Assembly: GCA_017744285.1 (NCBI GenBank) | Contig: JAGIBP010000047.1 | Coordinates: 1 to 35,861 of the forward strand | Length of the DNA: 35,861 bases | Source of the DNA: Variovorax sp. | GTDB lineage: Bacteria; Pseudomonadota; Gammaproteobacteria; Burkholderiales; Burkholderiaceae_C | Reading direction: 5' to 3' | In this document: in pieces, positions 8,064 through 15,458 of the stretch | Position numbering within the stretch: the stretch's first letter is position 1 | Layout: each line of letters starts with the position of its first letter | Notes under the pieces: model-generated | What the model was told of the DNA's origin: nothing | Databases searched by the model: none | The model's input: only the letters and a program-made list of their open reading frames with translations | Translations under genes and position numbers: made by a program

Positions 8064-8857
8064 GAACCTTTTCCTTGTTTCTTTCGCTGCGCCGGGTGGC
8101 GCATGTGATCGCGGTGCATCCGCCCCGCGACGGGGACCGGCGCGGCCCGCGCGGCCGTTCGCCGCCAATCGGCGCTCAAGAGGCGCATGCCGCGAACCCG
8201 CTTGACCGCCACCACAAAATAAACCGCACCGAAGATCGGCCACCAGCGCTCGCCGGCCACATCGAACCAGTGGCAGCGCTCGAACCACGGCTCGCTGCGC
8301 ACAGCCGGCCGATAAACGCCAAAGCGGCCCGACTCGACCTCGAAGCTCAGCAGCCGCAGCCAGTCGCGCATGCGCCGGTAGCCGATGAAATCGCCCGCCT
8401 CCGGCAGGAAGAGTTCACCGAAGCCCAGCCGACGGTAGAGCCGCGCGCGTCGCTGCCGCATGCCCCACAGGCTCGCCGGATTGAATCCGCAGATCACGAC
8501 CCGGCCCTCCGGCACCAGCACGCGCTCGACCTCGCGCAGCGTGGCGTGCGGGTCCGGGCTCAGTTCGAGCGCATGCGGCAGCACGACGAGGTCCAGGCTG
8601 TTGGCCGGGAAAGGCAGGGCCGAGAAATCGGTGATGAGTGAACTCTGCGATGCCATGGCCGCGTCCGACAACGCCAGCCAACGGCGCGGCATGCGGTTCG
8701 CGCGCAGGCCCTGCACCTCGGGCAGGCCCAGCTGGAGTGCGTGGTAGCCGAAGATGTCCGCCACGGCCTGGTCGAACTGATCCTGCTCCCAACCCAGCAG
8801 ATAGCGCCCAGGAGGGGTCTCGAACCAATCATGCAAACCTATAATTTGACCGCTCAT
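8060..8857 (-). CDS. Class I SAM-dependent methyltransferase (YafS-like)
   Basis: A predicted methyltransferase of 265 residues, Methyltransf_11-like. The Rossmann core is recognisable from the motif II-III region: [20 protein letters not shown], then the helix [20 protein letters not shown] typical of this group. The canonical glycine-rich motif I is weak: the corresponding region is [19 protein letters not shown]. The last 45 or so residues are a basic tail, probably disordered. The ATG at 8857 lies in a CATG shared with the gloB start codon. It would place a weak ribosome binding site (GAGGG) inside gloB; a TTG at 8836 is an alternative start. The gene overlaps rnhA by 4 nt, so the two are cotranscribed. 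The family has no assigned substrate that I can name. Confidence 0.85.
   Translation of the reverse strand: MSGQIIGLHDWFETPPGRYLLGWEQDQFDQAVADIFGYHALQLGLPEVQGLRANRMPRRWLALSDAAMASQSSLITDFSALPFPANSLDLVVLPHALELSPDPHATLREVERVLVPEGRVVICGFNPASLWGMRQRRARLYRRLGFGELFLPEAGDFIGYRRMRDWLRLLSFEVESGRFGVYRPAVRSEPWFERCHWFDVAGERWWPIFGAVYFVVAVKRVRGMRLLSADWRRTAARAAPVPVAGRMHRDHMRHPAQRKKQGKGS
8840..8845 (+). promoter_or_regulatory. Consensus -10 element in front of gloB
   Basis: A perfect TATAAT lies 10 nt before the gloB ATG, inside the 5' end of the opposite-strand methyltransferase gene. A start 6-8 nt downstream would leave a leader of only a few bases. No good -35 box is found at 16-18 bp, and gloB has no Shine-Dalgarno sequence. 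A transcript with a near-zero leader is therefore plausible. Confidence 0.5.
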
Positions 8858-9653
8858 GACCCTCGTTCCGCTGCCCGCTTTTGCCGACAACTACATCTGG
8901 ATGCTGCAGGACGGACGCAACGCGATCGTGGTCGACCCAGGGGATGCCGCGCCGGTGTTCGAAGCACTCCGGCACGGCCATCTGCAGTTGGCCGCGATTC
9001 TAGTCACGCACCATCATGCCGATCACACCGGCGGCGTGGCCGCGTTGCACGAAGCCACCGGCGCACCGGTGTTCGGTCCTGCGCGCGAGCGCATTCCGGA
9101 GCCGTTCAAGCCGCTCTCGCAAGGCGATCATGTCGAAGTCCTCGGCCTGCGCTTCGAGGTCATCGACGTTCCGGGGCACACCGCGGGGCATATCGCCTAC
9201 TTCCTTCCGGCCAACGCACCCCACGCATCAGCGAGCGATCTCGCCCCGCTGCTCTTTTGTGGTGACACTTTGTTTTCCGGCGGCTGCGGGCGGCTCTTCG
9301 AGGGCACACCCGCGCAGATGCTCGCCTCGCTCGATGCGCTCGCCGCGCTGCCGGGCGACACGCGCGTGTGCTGCGCCCACGAATACACACTTTCTAACCT
9401 GAGATTCGCGCATGCCGTGGAACCCGGCAACGCCGATCTCGCTCACTACACGGCGCAATGCGAAGCCTTGCGTGCGCGCGGGGAGCCGACGCTGCCATCG
9501 CAGCTGGCCACCGAGCGCCGTGTCAATCCTTTTCTTCGCAGCCGCGAATCCACTGTCCGCCGGGCGGTCCACGCGCATGCCGGCCTGCCGGCGCAGGCCG
9601 CCGAAACCGAAGTGTTCGCAGCGCTGCGCCAATGGAAGAACGACTTTCGATGA
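8856..9653 (+). CDS. gloB: Hydroxyacylglutathione hydrolase (glyoxalase II)
   Basis: Hydrolyses S-D-lactoylglutathione to D-lactate and glutathione, the second step of methylglyoxal detoxification. The metallo-beta-lactamase fold is complete: T-H-H-H-A-D-H (H52, H54, D56, H57), VPGHTAGH (H108), [16 protein letters not shown] (D137) and CCAHEYT (H175) supply the two-metal site. The C-terminal glyoxalase II domain contains NPFLR. At 265 residues it has normal length. The ATG shares its CATG with the start codon of the opposite-strand methyltransferase gene, and no Shine-Dalgarno sequence is seen. The stop overlaps the next gene, mltD, by 4 nt (ATGA). Confidence 0.96.
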   Translation: MTLVPLPAFADNYIWMLQDGRNAIVVDPGDAAPVFEALRHGHLQLAAILVTHHHADHTGGVAALHEATGAPVFGPARERIPEPFKPLSQGDHVEVLGLRFEVIDVPGHTAGHIAYFLPANAPHASASDLAPLLFCGDTLFSGGCGRLFEGTPAQMLASLDALAALPGDTRVCCAHEYTLSNLRFAHAVEPGNADLAHYTAQCEALRARGEPTLPSQLATERRVNPFLRSRESTVRRAVHAHAGLPAQAAETEVFAALRQWKNDFR

Positions 9654-11209
9654 GACTTATCGTTGCCGCCTGCCTCGCGGGCTCCTTGTTTCTCGCGGGC
9701 TGCGCCACCGGTACGGGTCCTTCGTCCTCGGGTGCATCGGGCGCTGCCGCCCCGGTGTATCCGGACGGGGCACTCACGCCCATTACCTCCGGCCAGACGA
9801 GGTCGCGTGCCGTCGTCACGCTCGCCCCGCCCACCGACATGTGGGACCGCATCCGCCGCGGCTTCAAGATGCCCGATCTCGACAACGACCTCGTGCACGA
9901 CCGCGAGCAGTGGTATGCGAGCCGGCCCGACTACATGCAGCGCATGACCGCGCGCTCCAGCCGCTACATCTTCCACATCGTCGAGGAGCTCGAGCGCCGC
10001 GACATGCCCACCGAGATCGCGCTGCTGCCCTACATCGAGAGCGCGTTCAACCCGCAGGCGGTGTCGAGCGCGCGGGCCGCGGGCATGTGGCAGTTCATGC
10101 CGGCCACCGGGACCGACTACGACCTCAAGCAGAACATCTTCCGCGACGATCGGCGCGACGTGATCGCCTCCACGCGCGCCGCGCTCGACTACCTGCAGAA
10201 GCTCTACGGCATGTTCGGTGACTGGCAACTGGCCCTGGCCGCCTACAACTGGGGCGAAGGCAACGTCTCCCGCGCGATCGCCAAGAACCAGCGCGCCGGC
10301 CTGCCCACCGGCTACACCGATCTCAGCATGCCGGCCGAGACGCGCATGTACGTGCCCAAGCTCCAGGCGGTCAAGAACATCGTTGCCAATCCGGAGCGCT
10401 TCAACGCCGACCTGCCGGTCATCGCGAACCACCCGTACTTCCAGACCGTGACGCTCAAGCGCGACCTGGACGTCGACCTCGCCGCGAAGCTGGCCGACGT
10501 CAAGATCGACGACTTCCGCGCGCTGAACCCGTCCGCGCACAAGCCGGTGCTGCTGGCCGCCGGCACGCCCGAGATCCTGCTGCCGTGGGACAACGCGGCG
10601 GTCTTCCAGCGCAACTTCGAGGCCTACTCGCAGGGCCAGTACGCAAGCTGGACCGCGTGGACCGTGCCCAGCACGATGACAGTCGCGGACGCGGCCCAGC
10701 GCGCGGGCATGAGCGAGGCCGACCTGCGCGCCATCAACAGCGTGCCGCCACGCATGCTCATCAAGGCGGGCTCGACGCTGATCGTGCCGCGCACGGCGCG
10801 GGTCCAGGAGGACGTGGACGCGGTCGTCGCCGACACCGGGCACCTGAGTTTCCAGCCCGAGATCGTCACGCGCCGCACCGTCGTCAAGGCCGGCAAGCGC
10901 GACAGCGTCGCCAGCATCGCCCGCCGCTTCCGCCTGAGCCCCGCCGCCGTGGCCGAATGGAATGACGTGAAGCCCAATCACGCGTTCCCGAAGGGCTACG
11001 ACGTGGTGGTGTACCTGCCCGTTCGGGCCGCTCCTGCCACGCGTGTCGGTGCCGGACTCGCCCACCTGACCGGCGGCAAGGTGCTCAAGGCCGGCAGCGT
11101 GACCTCGCGCGAACCGAAGGCGGCGACCAAGGGCGCGGCCTCGAGGAAACCGGCCGAAAAGATCGTGCGCGAACCGCGCGGCGGCACGCCCGCCAGGAAG
11201 AAGCGCTGA
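9650..11209 (+). CDS. mltD: Membrane-bound lytic murein transglycosylase D, lipoprotein
   Basis: A 519-residue peptidoglycan-cleaving enzyme that forms 1,6-anhydromuramyl ends. Residues 1-18 are a lipoprotein signal with lipobox LAG-C18, so it is probably anchored in the outer membrane. The SLT (family 1D) catalytic domain spans about 100-245: the catalytic glutamate is E130 in [11 protein letters not shown], followed by [12 protein letters not shown] and [12 protein letters not shown]. Two LysM-like peptidoglycan-binding regions follow, about 335-381 ([17 protein letters not shown]) and 408-457 ([17 protein letters not shown]). The last 50 residues are a Lys/Arg/Ala tail. It is coupled to gloB by a 4-nt overlap, an arrangement also known from E. 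coli, where mltD is next to gloB. Its end converges on the permease gene 18 nt away, with no visible terminator. Confidence 0.94.
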   Translation: MRLIVAACLAGSLFLAGCATGTGPSSSGASGAAAPVYPDGALTPITSGQTRSRAVVTLAPPTDMWDRIRRGFKMPDLDNDLVHDREQWYASRPDYMQRMTARSSRYIFHIVEELERRDMPTEIALLPYIESAFNPQAVSSARAAGMWQFMPATGTDYDLKQNIFRDDRRDVIASTRAALDYLQKLYGMFGDWQLALAAYNWGEGNVSRAIAKNQRAGLPTGYTDLSMPAETRMYVPKLQAVKNIVANPERFNADLPVIANHPYFQTVTLKRDLDVDLAAKLADVKIDDFRALNPSAHKPVLLAAGTPEILLPWDNAAVFQRNFEAYSQGQYASWTAWTVPSTMTVADAAQRAGMSEADLRAINSVPPRMLIKAGSTLIVPRTARVQEDVDAVVADTGHLSFQPEIVTRRTVVKAGKRDSVASIARRFRLSPAAVAEWNDVKPNHAFPKGYDVVVYLPVRAAPATRVGAGLAHLTGGKVLKAGSVTSREPKAATKGAASRKPAEKIVREPRGGTPARKKR

Positions 11210-11227
11210 GGCACGCCTGCGCGGCGA

Positions 11228-12061
11228 TCAGAGCTTTTCTGTTTCGCCGCTGCGGGGCTGCCACTTCATGAGGCGCCGCTCCAGCACGCCCACGATCCCG
11301 TCGAGGACCAGCGCGAACGCGGTGAGCACCACGATGCCGGCGAACACCGTGTTCACGTCGAAAGTGCCCTCGGCCTGCAGGATAAGGTAGCCGACGCCGC
11401 GCGCCGAGCCGAGGTACTCGCCCACCACCGCACCCACGAAGGCCAGCCCCACCGAGGTGTGCAGACTGGAGAACACCCAACTCGTCGCGCTGGGCAGGTA
11501 CACCGTGCGCAGCAGCTGGCGCTGGTTCGCGCCCAGCATGCGGGCGTTGGCGAGCACCACGGGGCTCACCTCGCGCACCCCCTGGTAGACATTGAAGAAC
11601 ACGATGAAGAACACCAGCGTGACCGCCAGCGCCACCTTGCTCCAGATGCCCAGCCCGAACCACAGCGCGAAGATCGGCGCGAGGATCACCCGCGGCATCG
11701 AATTGGCGGCCTTGATGTAGGGGTCGAAGACCAGGCTCGCCGTCGGCGCGAGCGCGAGCCAGAGGCCGAAGGCCAGGCCCAGCACCGTGCCGATGACGAA
11801 GGCGAGCACGGTTTCGAGCAGCGTCACGCCGAGATGGAGATAGACGTCGGCGTTGCCGGGCAGCCCCTCCGGAAAGACCGGGTTCGGTGGAATCGCCACG
11901 GGCATGAACCAGCTCCAGATCCGCCCCGCCACCTGCACCGGCTCGCCGACGAAGAAGGCGAACTGCTGGTTGCGCGACGACAGTTGCCACAGCACCAGCA
12001 GAAGCAGCAGCAACAGGATCTGCCAGAAGCGTGCATTGCCTTCATGGGGACGAAGCTTCAT
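11228..12061 (-). CDS. ABC transporter permease (SsuC/TauC type)
   Basis: Inner membrane subunit (277 aa) of an importer in the nitrate/sulfonate/taurine family. The first membrane segment is FWQILLLLLLLVLWQL. Several others follow, including LLETVLAFVIGTVLGLAFGL, and the cytoplasmic EAA-like loop that contacts the ATPase is near ANARMLGANQRQLLRTVYLP. The end VGYLILQAEGTFDVNTVFAG is typical of the family. The ATG lies 1 nt after the stop of the ATPase gene, so the two are coupled. With the binding protein at 12927-13964 it forms a complete importer; the substrate could be a sulfonate, nitrate-like anion, pyrimidine precursor or aromatic acid, and sequence alone does not decide. Confidence 0.92.
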   Translation of the reverse strand: MKLRPHEGNARFWQILLLLLLLVLWQLSSRNQQFAFFVGEPVQVAGRIWSWFMPVAIPPNPVFPEGLPGNADVYLHLGVTLLETVLAFVIGTVLGLAFGLWLALAPTASLVFDPYIKAANSMPRVILAPIFALWFGLGIWSKVALAVTLVFFIVFFNVYQGVREVSPVVLANARMLGANQRQLLRTVYLPSATSWVFSSLHTSVGLAFVGAVVGEYLGSARGVGYLILQAEGTFDVNTVFAGIVVLTAFALVLDGIVGVLERRLMKWQPRSGETEKL

Positions 12062-12062
12062 C

Positions 12063-12875
12063 TCAGGCGGCCTTCTTCAGTTGCTGCGCATAGCCCTTGA
12101 GCACCTCGTCGCGAAGCACGGACCAGATCTGCGAATGGAGCTCGACGAATCGCGGATGCGTTCGCACCTCGGCCACGTCGCGCGGGCGCGGCAGGTCGAT
12201 GCCGAACTCGCCGATCGGCCGCGTGGCCGGCCCCGCCGAGAGCACGACCACGCGGTCGCTCATCGCGATCGCCTCGTCGAGATCGTGCGTGATGAAGAGC
12301 ACCGCCTTGCGCTTGCTCGCCCACAGGGCCAGCACCTCGTTCTCCATCAGCTGGCGGGTCTGGATGTCGAGCGCGCTGAAGGGCTCGTCCATCAGGATGA
12401 TGTCGGGGTCGAGCGCCAGCACCTGCGCGAGCGCCGCACGCTTGCGCATGCCGCCGGAGAGCTGGTGCGGATAGCGGTCGCCGAAGCCCGCGAGTCCCAC
12501 GCGCGCCAGCCATTGCGTGGCCTGCTCGCGCGCCTGCGCGTCGGGAACGCCGCGGTACTGCAGGCCGAGCATCACGTTGTCCATCGCGCTGCGCCACGGC
12601 ATCAGGGCTTCGGACTGGAACATGTAGCCCGCGCGTGCGTTGATGCCCCGCAGCGAACGCCCAAACACTTTCACCTCGCCGGACGACGGCTCGAGCAGGC
12701 CGGCGGCCACGTTCAGCAAGGTCGACTTGCCGCAGCCGGTGGGCCCGACCACCGACACGAACTCGCCCTCGCCCACCCGCAAGGTGGCCTCGGCGACCGC
12801 CGTGTAACGCTGTGACGAATCGTCCTTCGCACGGAAGATGCAGCTGATGTCCAGGAGTTCGAGTGCGTGGTCCAC
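12063..12875 (-). CDS. ABC transporter ATP-binding protein (SsuB/TauB type)
   Basis: Energising subunit (270 aa) of the same importer. Walker A is GPTGCGKST (44-52), the Q-loop is YMFQSEALMPW (84-94), the signature is LSGGMRKRAALAQ (139-151), Walker B is DIILMDEPFSALD (158-170), and the switch histidine is H197 (FITHDLDEA). The start is a GTG at 12875; no good ribosome binding site is seen, and the terminator at 12884-12912 lies just upstream. Translation therefore depends on readthrough of that terminator or on an internal promoter. The gene is followed 1 nt later by the permease gene. The C-terminal 40 residues, after the nucleotide-binding fold, resemble those in NrtD/SsuB-like ATPases. 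Confidence 0.93.
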   Translation of the reverse strand: MDHALELLDISCIFRAKDDSSQRYTAVAEATLRVGEGEFVSVVGPTGCGKSTLLNVAAGLLEPSSGEVKVFGRSLRGINARAGYMFQSEALMPWRSAMDNVMLGLQYRGVPDAQAREQATQWLARVGLAGFGDRYPHQLSGGMRKRAALAQVLALDPDIILMDEPFSALDIQTRQLMENEVLALWASKRKAVLFITHDLDEAIAMSDRVVVLSAGPATRPIGEFGIDLPRPRDVAEVRTHPRFVELHSQIWSVLRDEVLKGYAQQLKKAA

Positions 12876-12883
12876 GTTGGCAT

Positions 12884-12912
12884 CAAAGAAAAAACCCGGC
12901 CGAGGCCGGGTT
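12884..12912 (-). terminator. Intrinsic terminator between binding protein and ATPase genes
   Basis: Positions 12893-12900 and 12905-12912 pair as AACCCGGC/GCCGGGTT around CGAG. On the minus strand the stem is followed by T residues (GGGTTTTTTCTTTG). It lies 15 nt after the stop of the binding-protein gene and 9 nt before the GTG start of the ATPase gene. It probably lowers expression of the ATPase and permease relative to the binding protein, a common arrangement in binding-protein importers. Confidence 0.8.
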
Positions 12913-12926
12913 GCTGGACGCGCGGG

Positions 12927-13964
12927 TCAGGCTTTGAACCTGTCCTTGGCGCGCCGGGCAAACTCGTTGGTGTAGAGCTTCGACAGGTCGATCTTGTCGG
13001 CCTTGACCGTCGGGTCGAAGCTGGCGATGGCGTTCAGTGCGGTCTTCGGGCCGTCGGAGGGCACCATGCCGTCGGTCGCGATGGCTTCGCGCACCTTGTC
13101 GAAGGACGCGAGGTACAGCGCGCGGTCACCGAGCAGATAGGTCTCCGGCACGGTCTTGATGATGTCGCCCGGCCCCGCCGTCTGCAGCCACTTGAGGCCA
13201 TGCACGATGGCATTGGCCAGCGCCTGGCAGGTGTTCGGGTGCTTCTGCACGAAGTCGGAAGAGGCATAGAGGCAGGCCGCCGGCATCAGGCCCCCGAATA
13301 CCTCCTGCGTGCCCTTGAGCGTGCGCGTGTCGCTGATGATCTTCACGTCGCCCTTCTGCTCGAGCATCGTCATCACCGGGTCGGTGTTGCTGATGGCGTC
13401 GATCTGACCCGAGCGCAGCGCCGTGAGCGCACCGGCGGCGACGCCGACGCCGATGTAGCTGACGTCGCTGGCCTTGAGCCCGCCGCGCGAGAGCACCAGG
13501 TTCGCCACCATGTTGGTCGACGAGCCCGGCGCGGACACGCCGATCTTCTTGCCCTTCAGGTCGGCGACGCCGCCATACACCGGCATGTTCTTGGTCGACA
13601 CGCCGATGGCGATCTGCGGCGCGCGCCCTTGCAGGACGAAGGCCTGGAAATACTGGTTCTTGGCCTGCAGGTTGATCGTGTGCTCGAAGGCGCCCGAACA
13701 CACATCGGCGGACCCGCCCACCACCGCCTGCAAGGCACGCGAGCCGCCCGCGAAGTCCGAGATCTCGACGTCGAGCCCTTCGGCCTGGAAGTAGCCGAGT
13801 TGCTCGGAAATGGTGAGCGGCAGGTAGTAGAAAGCCGCCTTGCCACCGACCGCGATCGAGACCTTCGACTTCTCGAGCTTGGGCTGCCCGTGGACCAGCG
13901 GTGCGCCGACTGCAGCGGCACCCAGGGCTGCGGCGACGGTGAAAGTACGACGATTGAGCAGCAT
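12927..13964 (-). CDS. ABC transporter substrate-binding protein (NMT1/SsuA-like)
   Basis: Periplasmic ligand-capturing protein, 345 residues, for the importer encoded by the two genes downstream. The N-terminus has twin arginines (LNRRTFTVAAALGAAAVGAP), which could suit Tat or Sec export, with cleavage near VHGQ. The mature protein has the SsuA/TauA/NMT1 pattern: YYLPLTISEQLGYFQAEGLD, then GGSRALQAVVGGSADVCSG, LKGKKIGVSAPGSSTNM, and DAISNTDPVMTMLEQKG. Loss of gene order with a known substrate pathway leaves the ligand open. The ATG at 13964 has no strong ribosome binding site. An inverted repeat lies 25-41 nt upstream of the start (13989-14005). The gene is separated from the ATPase gene by a terminator at 12884-12912. 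Confidence 0.92.
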   Translation of the reverse strand: MLLNRRTFTVAAALGAAAVGAPLVHGQPKLEKSKVSIAVGGKAAFYYLPLTISEQLGYFQAEGLDVEISDFAGGSRALQAVVGGSADVCSGAFEHTINLQAKNQYFQAFVLQGRAPQIAIGVSTKNMPVYGGVADLKGKKIGVSAPGSSTNMVANLVLSRGGLKASDVSYIGVGVAAGALTALRSGQIDAISNTDPVMTMLEQKGDVKIISDTRTLKGTQEVFGGLMPAACLYASSDFVQKHPNTCQALANAIVHGLKWLQTAGPGDIIKTVPETYLLGDRALYLASFDKVREAIATDGMVPSDGPKTALNAIASFDPTVKADKIDLSKLYTNEFARRAKDRFKA

Positions 13965-13988
13965 GAATGACGGCGGCCTGAGCCTCTG

Positions 13989-14030
13989 GTTTCGTGATTC
14001 GAAACGAGCTTAGGGGCGCCATTCAGCGCC
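13989..14030. promoter_or_regulatory. Tandem inverted repeats upstream of the substrate-binding protein gene
   Basis: GTTTCG (13989-13994) and CGAAAC (14000-14005) are perfect inverted repeats around TGATT. A second pair, GGCGC/GCGCC, lies at 14015-14019 and 14026-14030. On the minus strand a weak TAAGCT (14012 to 14007) could be a -10 box, so the first repeat would sit near the transcription start. It is a candidate operator for control of the importer; no regulator is encoded next to it. Confidence 0.3.
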
Positions 14031-14077
14031 TGCATCGGGAACATCCCGTGCGGGTTTTTACGTAAACATGAAGACCG

Positions 14078-14470
14078 CTATCGGCCCGCGAAAAGGATCG
14101 CGATATTCACCATGAAACCGAGCGCCCACAGCCCACTGCGCAAGGTGCCGATGCCGCTGATGTAGGCCGCGATATACGCCATGCGCAACACCACGTAGGC
14201 CAGCGCCAGCATGTCGAGCGTTGCCTGGGCCGCGCCCAACTGGTGCGCGATGACCACGGCGCCGACGAAGAACGGCAGGCCTTCGAAGCCGTTGGCCTGC
14301 GCACTGTTCGCCCGCGCGCGCCACCCGCCCTGGCGCGCGCTCCACTCGCGCGGCGCTTTGTTGTCGTCGAGGTTGAAAGCGCCGGCCTTCGCGATGTAGG
14401 CCGACACGTAGGGCAGCACCGCCGCGACCAGCACGCACCAGTACGCGACGCTCAGAGGGGGAAGGCTCAT
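14078..14470 (-). CDS. MAPEG family membrane protein
   Basis: A small inner membrane protein (130 aa) of the MAPEG family (membrane-associated proteins in eicosanoid and glutathione metabolism), whose bacterial members are mostly uncharacterised and sometimes have glutathione transferase activity. Four hydrophobic segments are visible: VAYWCVLVAAVLPYVSAYI at the start, FEGLPFFVGAVVIAHQLG, TLDMLALAYVVLRMAYIAAY and LWALGFMVNIAILFAG. The family's typical R-A-x-N-S-x-x-N-x-F-E pattern is seen as RARANSAQANGFE. A good ribosome binding site (GAGGAG, 8 nt spacing) precedes the ATG. It lies 27 nt downstream of recR in the same direction and may be the last gene of the dnaX-ybaB-recR unit. Confidence 0.9.
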   Translation of the reverse strand: MSLPPLSVAYWCVLVAAVLPYVSAYIAKAGAFNLDDNKAPREWSARQGGWRARANSAQANGFEGLPFFVGAVVIAHQLGAAQATLDMLALAYVVLRMAYIAAYISGIGTLRSGLWALGFMVNIAILFAGR

Positions 14471-14497
14471 GCGTGTGTCTCCTCGCCACGAAGGCGC

Positions 14498-15088
14498 TCA
14501 CCGGCGATCGACCAGCGCATGCGCGATCGTGCCGAGATCGACGTACTCGAGTTCGCTGCCCGCCGGCACGCCGCGCGCGAGGCGCGTCACGGTCAGGCCC
14601 CGCTGCTTGAGGGCCTCGCTGATCACATGGGCGGTGGCCTCGCCCTCGGCGGTGAAATTGGTCGCGAGGATCACCTCGGTCACCGTGCCGTCGAGCGCGC
14701 GCTCGAAGAGCTTGGCCAGCCCGATGTCCTTGGGCCCGATGCCGTCGAGCGGACTGAGCTTGCCCATCAGGACGAAGTAGTAGCCCTTGAACGCGCCGGT
14801 GCGCTCCAGCGCCGCCTGGTCGGCCGGCGTCTCGAGCACGCAGAGCTTGGTCGCATCGCGCCTCGGATCGCTGCACACATGGCACACCGGCGCCTCGGTG
14901 AAGGTGTTGCACCGCTCGCAGTGGCGCACGCTGCCGGCGGCCTGCTGCAGGGCACGCGCGAGGATCTGCGCACCCTCGCGGTCATGCTGCAGCAGATGAA
15001 AGGCCATGCGCGACGCAGACTTCGCGCCCACGCCCGGCAAGCGGCGCAGCGCGTCGACCAGCGCATCGAGCGAACCGGTGTCCGGCAT
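14498..15088 (-). CDS. recR: Recombination mediator protein RecR
   Basis: With RecF and RecO it helps load RecA onto SSB-coated single-stranded DNA during gap repair. The 196-residue protein has the N-terminal helix-hairpin-helix ([19 protein letters not shown]), a C4 zinc finger at C57, C60, C69 and C72 (CERC...CHVC), and a Toprim domain ([30 protein letters not shown]). The end has [17 protein letters not shown], with the R-G-x-P-x-G signature. Its ATG follows the ybaB stop codon directly without spacing (TGAATG), so translation is coupled. The dnaX-ybaB-recR order is widely conserved in proteobacteria. Confidence 0.97.
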   Translation of the reverse strand: MPDTGSLDALVDALRRLPGVGAKSASRMAFHLLQHDREGAQILARALQQAAGSVRHCERCNTFTEAPVCHVCSDPRRDATKLCVLETPADQAALERTGAFKGYYFVLMGKLSPLDGIGPKDIGLAKLFERALDGTVTEVILATNFTAEGEATAHVISEALKQRGLTVTRLARGVPAGSELEYVDLGTIAHALVDRR

Positions 15089-15421
15089 TCAGAACGGGAG
15101 CTTCATTCCCGGCGGCAGGCCCGGCATGCCGGCGGTGAGCTTGCCCATCTTCTGCTCGCTGGTCTCTTCGGCCTTGCGCACGGCCGCGTTGAAGGCGGCC
15201 GCCACGAGATCCTCGAGCATCTCCTTGTCGTCGGCGAGCAGGCTCGGATCGATCGTGATGCGCTTGACGTCGTGCTTGCACGTCATCACGACCTTCACGA
15301 GGCCGGCTCCCGATTCGCCCTCGACCTCGATATGGGCGAGTTCTTCCTGCGCCTTCTTGAGGTTTTCCTGCATCGCCTGCGCCTGCTTCATGAGGCCGGC
15401 CAGTTGTCCTTTGTTGAACAT
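15089..15421 (-). CDS. ybaB: Nucleoid-associated protein, YbaB/EbfC family
   Basis: A small DNA-binding protein (110 aa) that forms tweezer-like dimers on DNA. The first half is a helix rich in Lys and Gln ([22 protein letters not shown]), followed by the beta strands with [20 protein letters not shown] and [20 protein letters not shown], then the end motif [20 protein letters not shown]. The ATG has AGGA 7 nt upstream. It lies between dnaX and recR, with 37 nt after dnaX and no gap before recR. The internal repeat of Met/Gly/Pro at the end is normal for this family. Confidence 0.96.
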   Translation of the reverse strand: MFNKGQLAGLMKQAQAMQENLKKAQEELAHIEVEGESGAGLVKVVMTCKHDVKRITIDPSLLADDKEMLEDLVAAAFNAAVRKAEETSEQKMGKLTAGMPGLPPGMKLPF

Positions 15422-15458
15422 CGTTGGTCCTGTCGATCGTTGATAAATGGATTGAACA

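Noticed and set aside
8064..8288. N-terminal extension of rnhA
   Set aside because: The extra residues come from an out-of-frame reading of the methyltransferase gene; the TTG at 8063 gives the normal RNase HI length with all catalytic residues.
12867..13970. A plus-strand open frame opposite the binding-protein gene
   Set aside because: It mirrors the binding-protein gene almost exactly, which has an export signal and family motifs, so it is a shadow.
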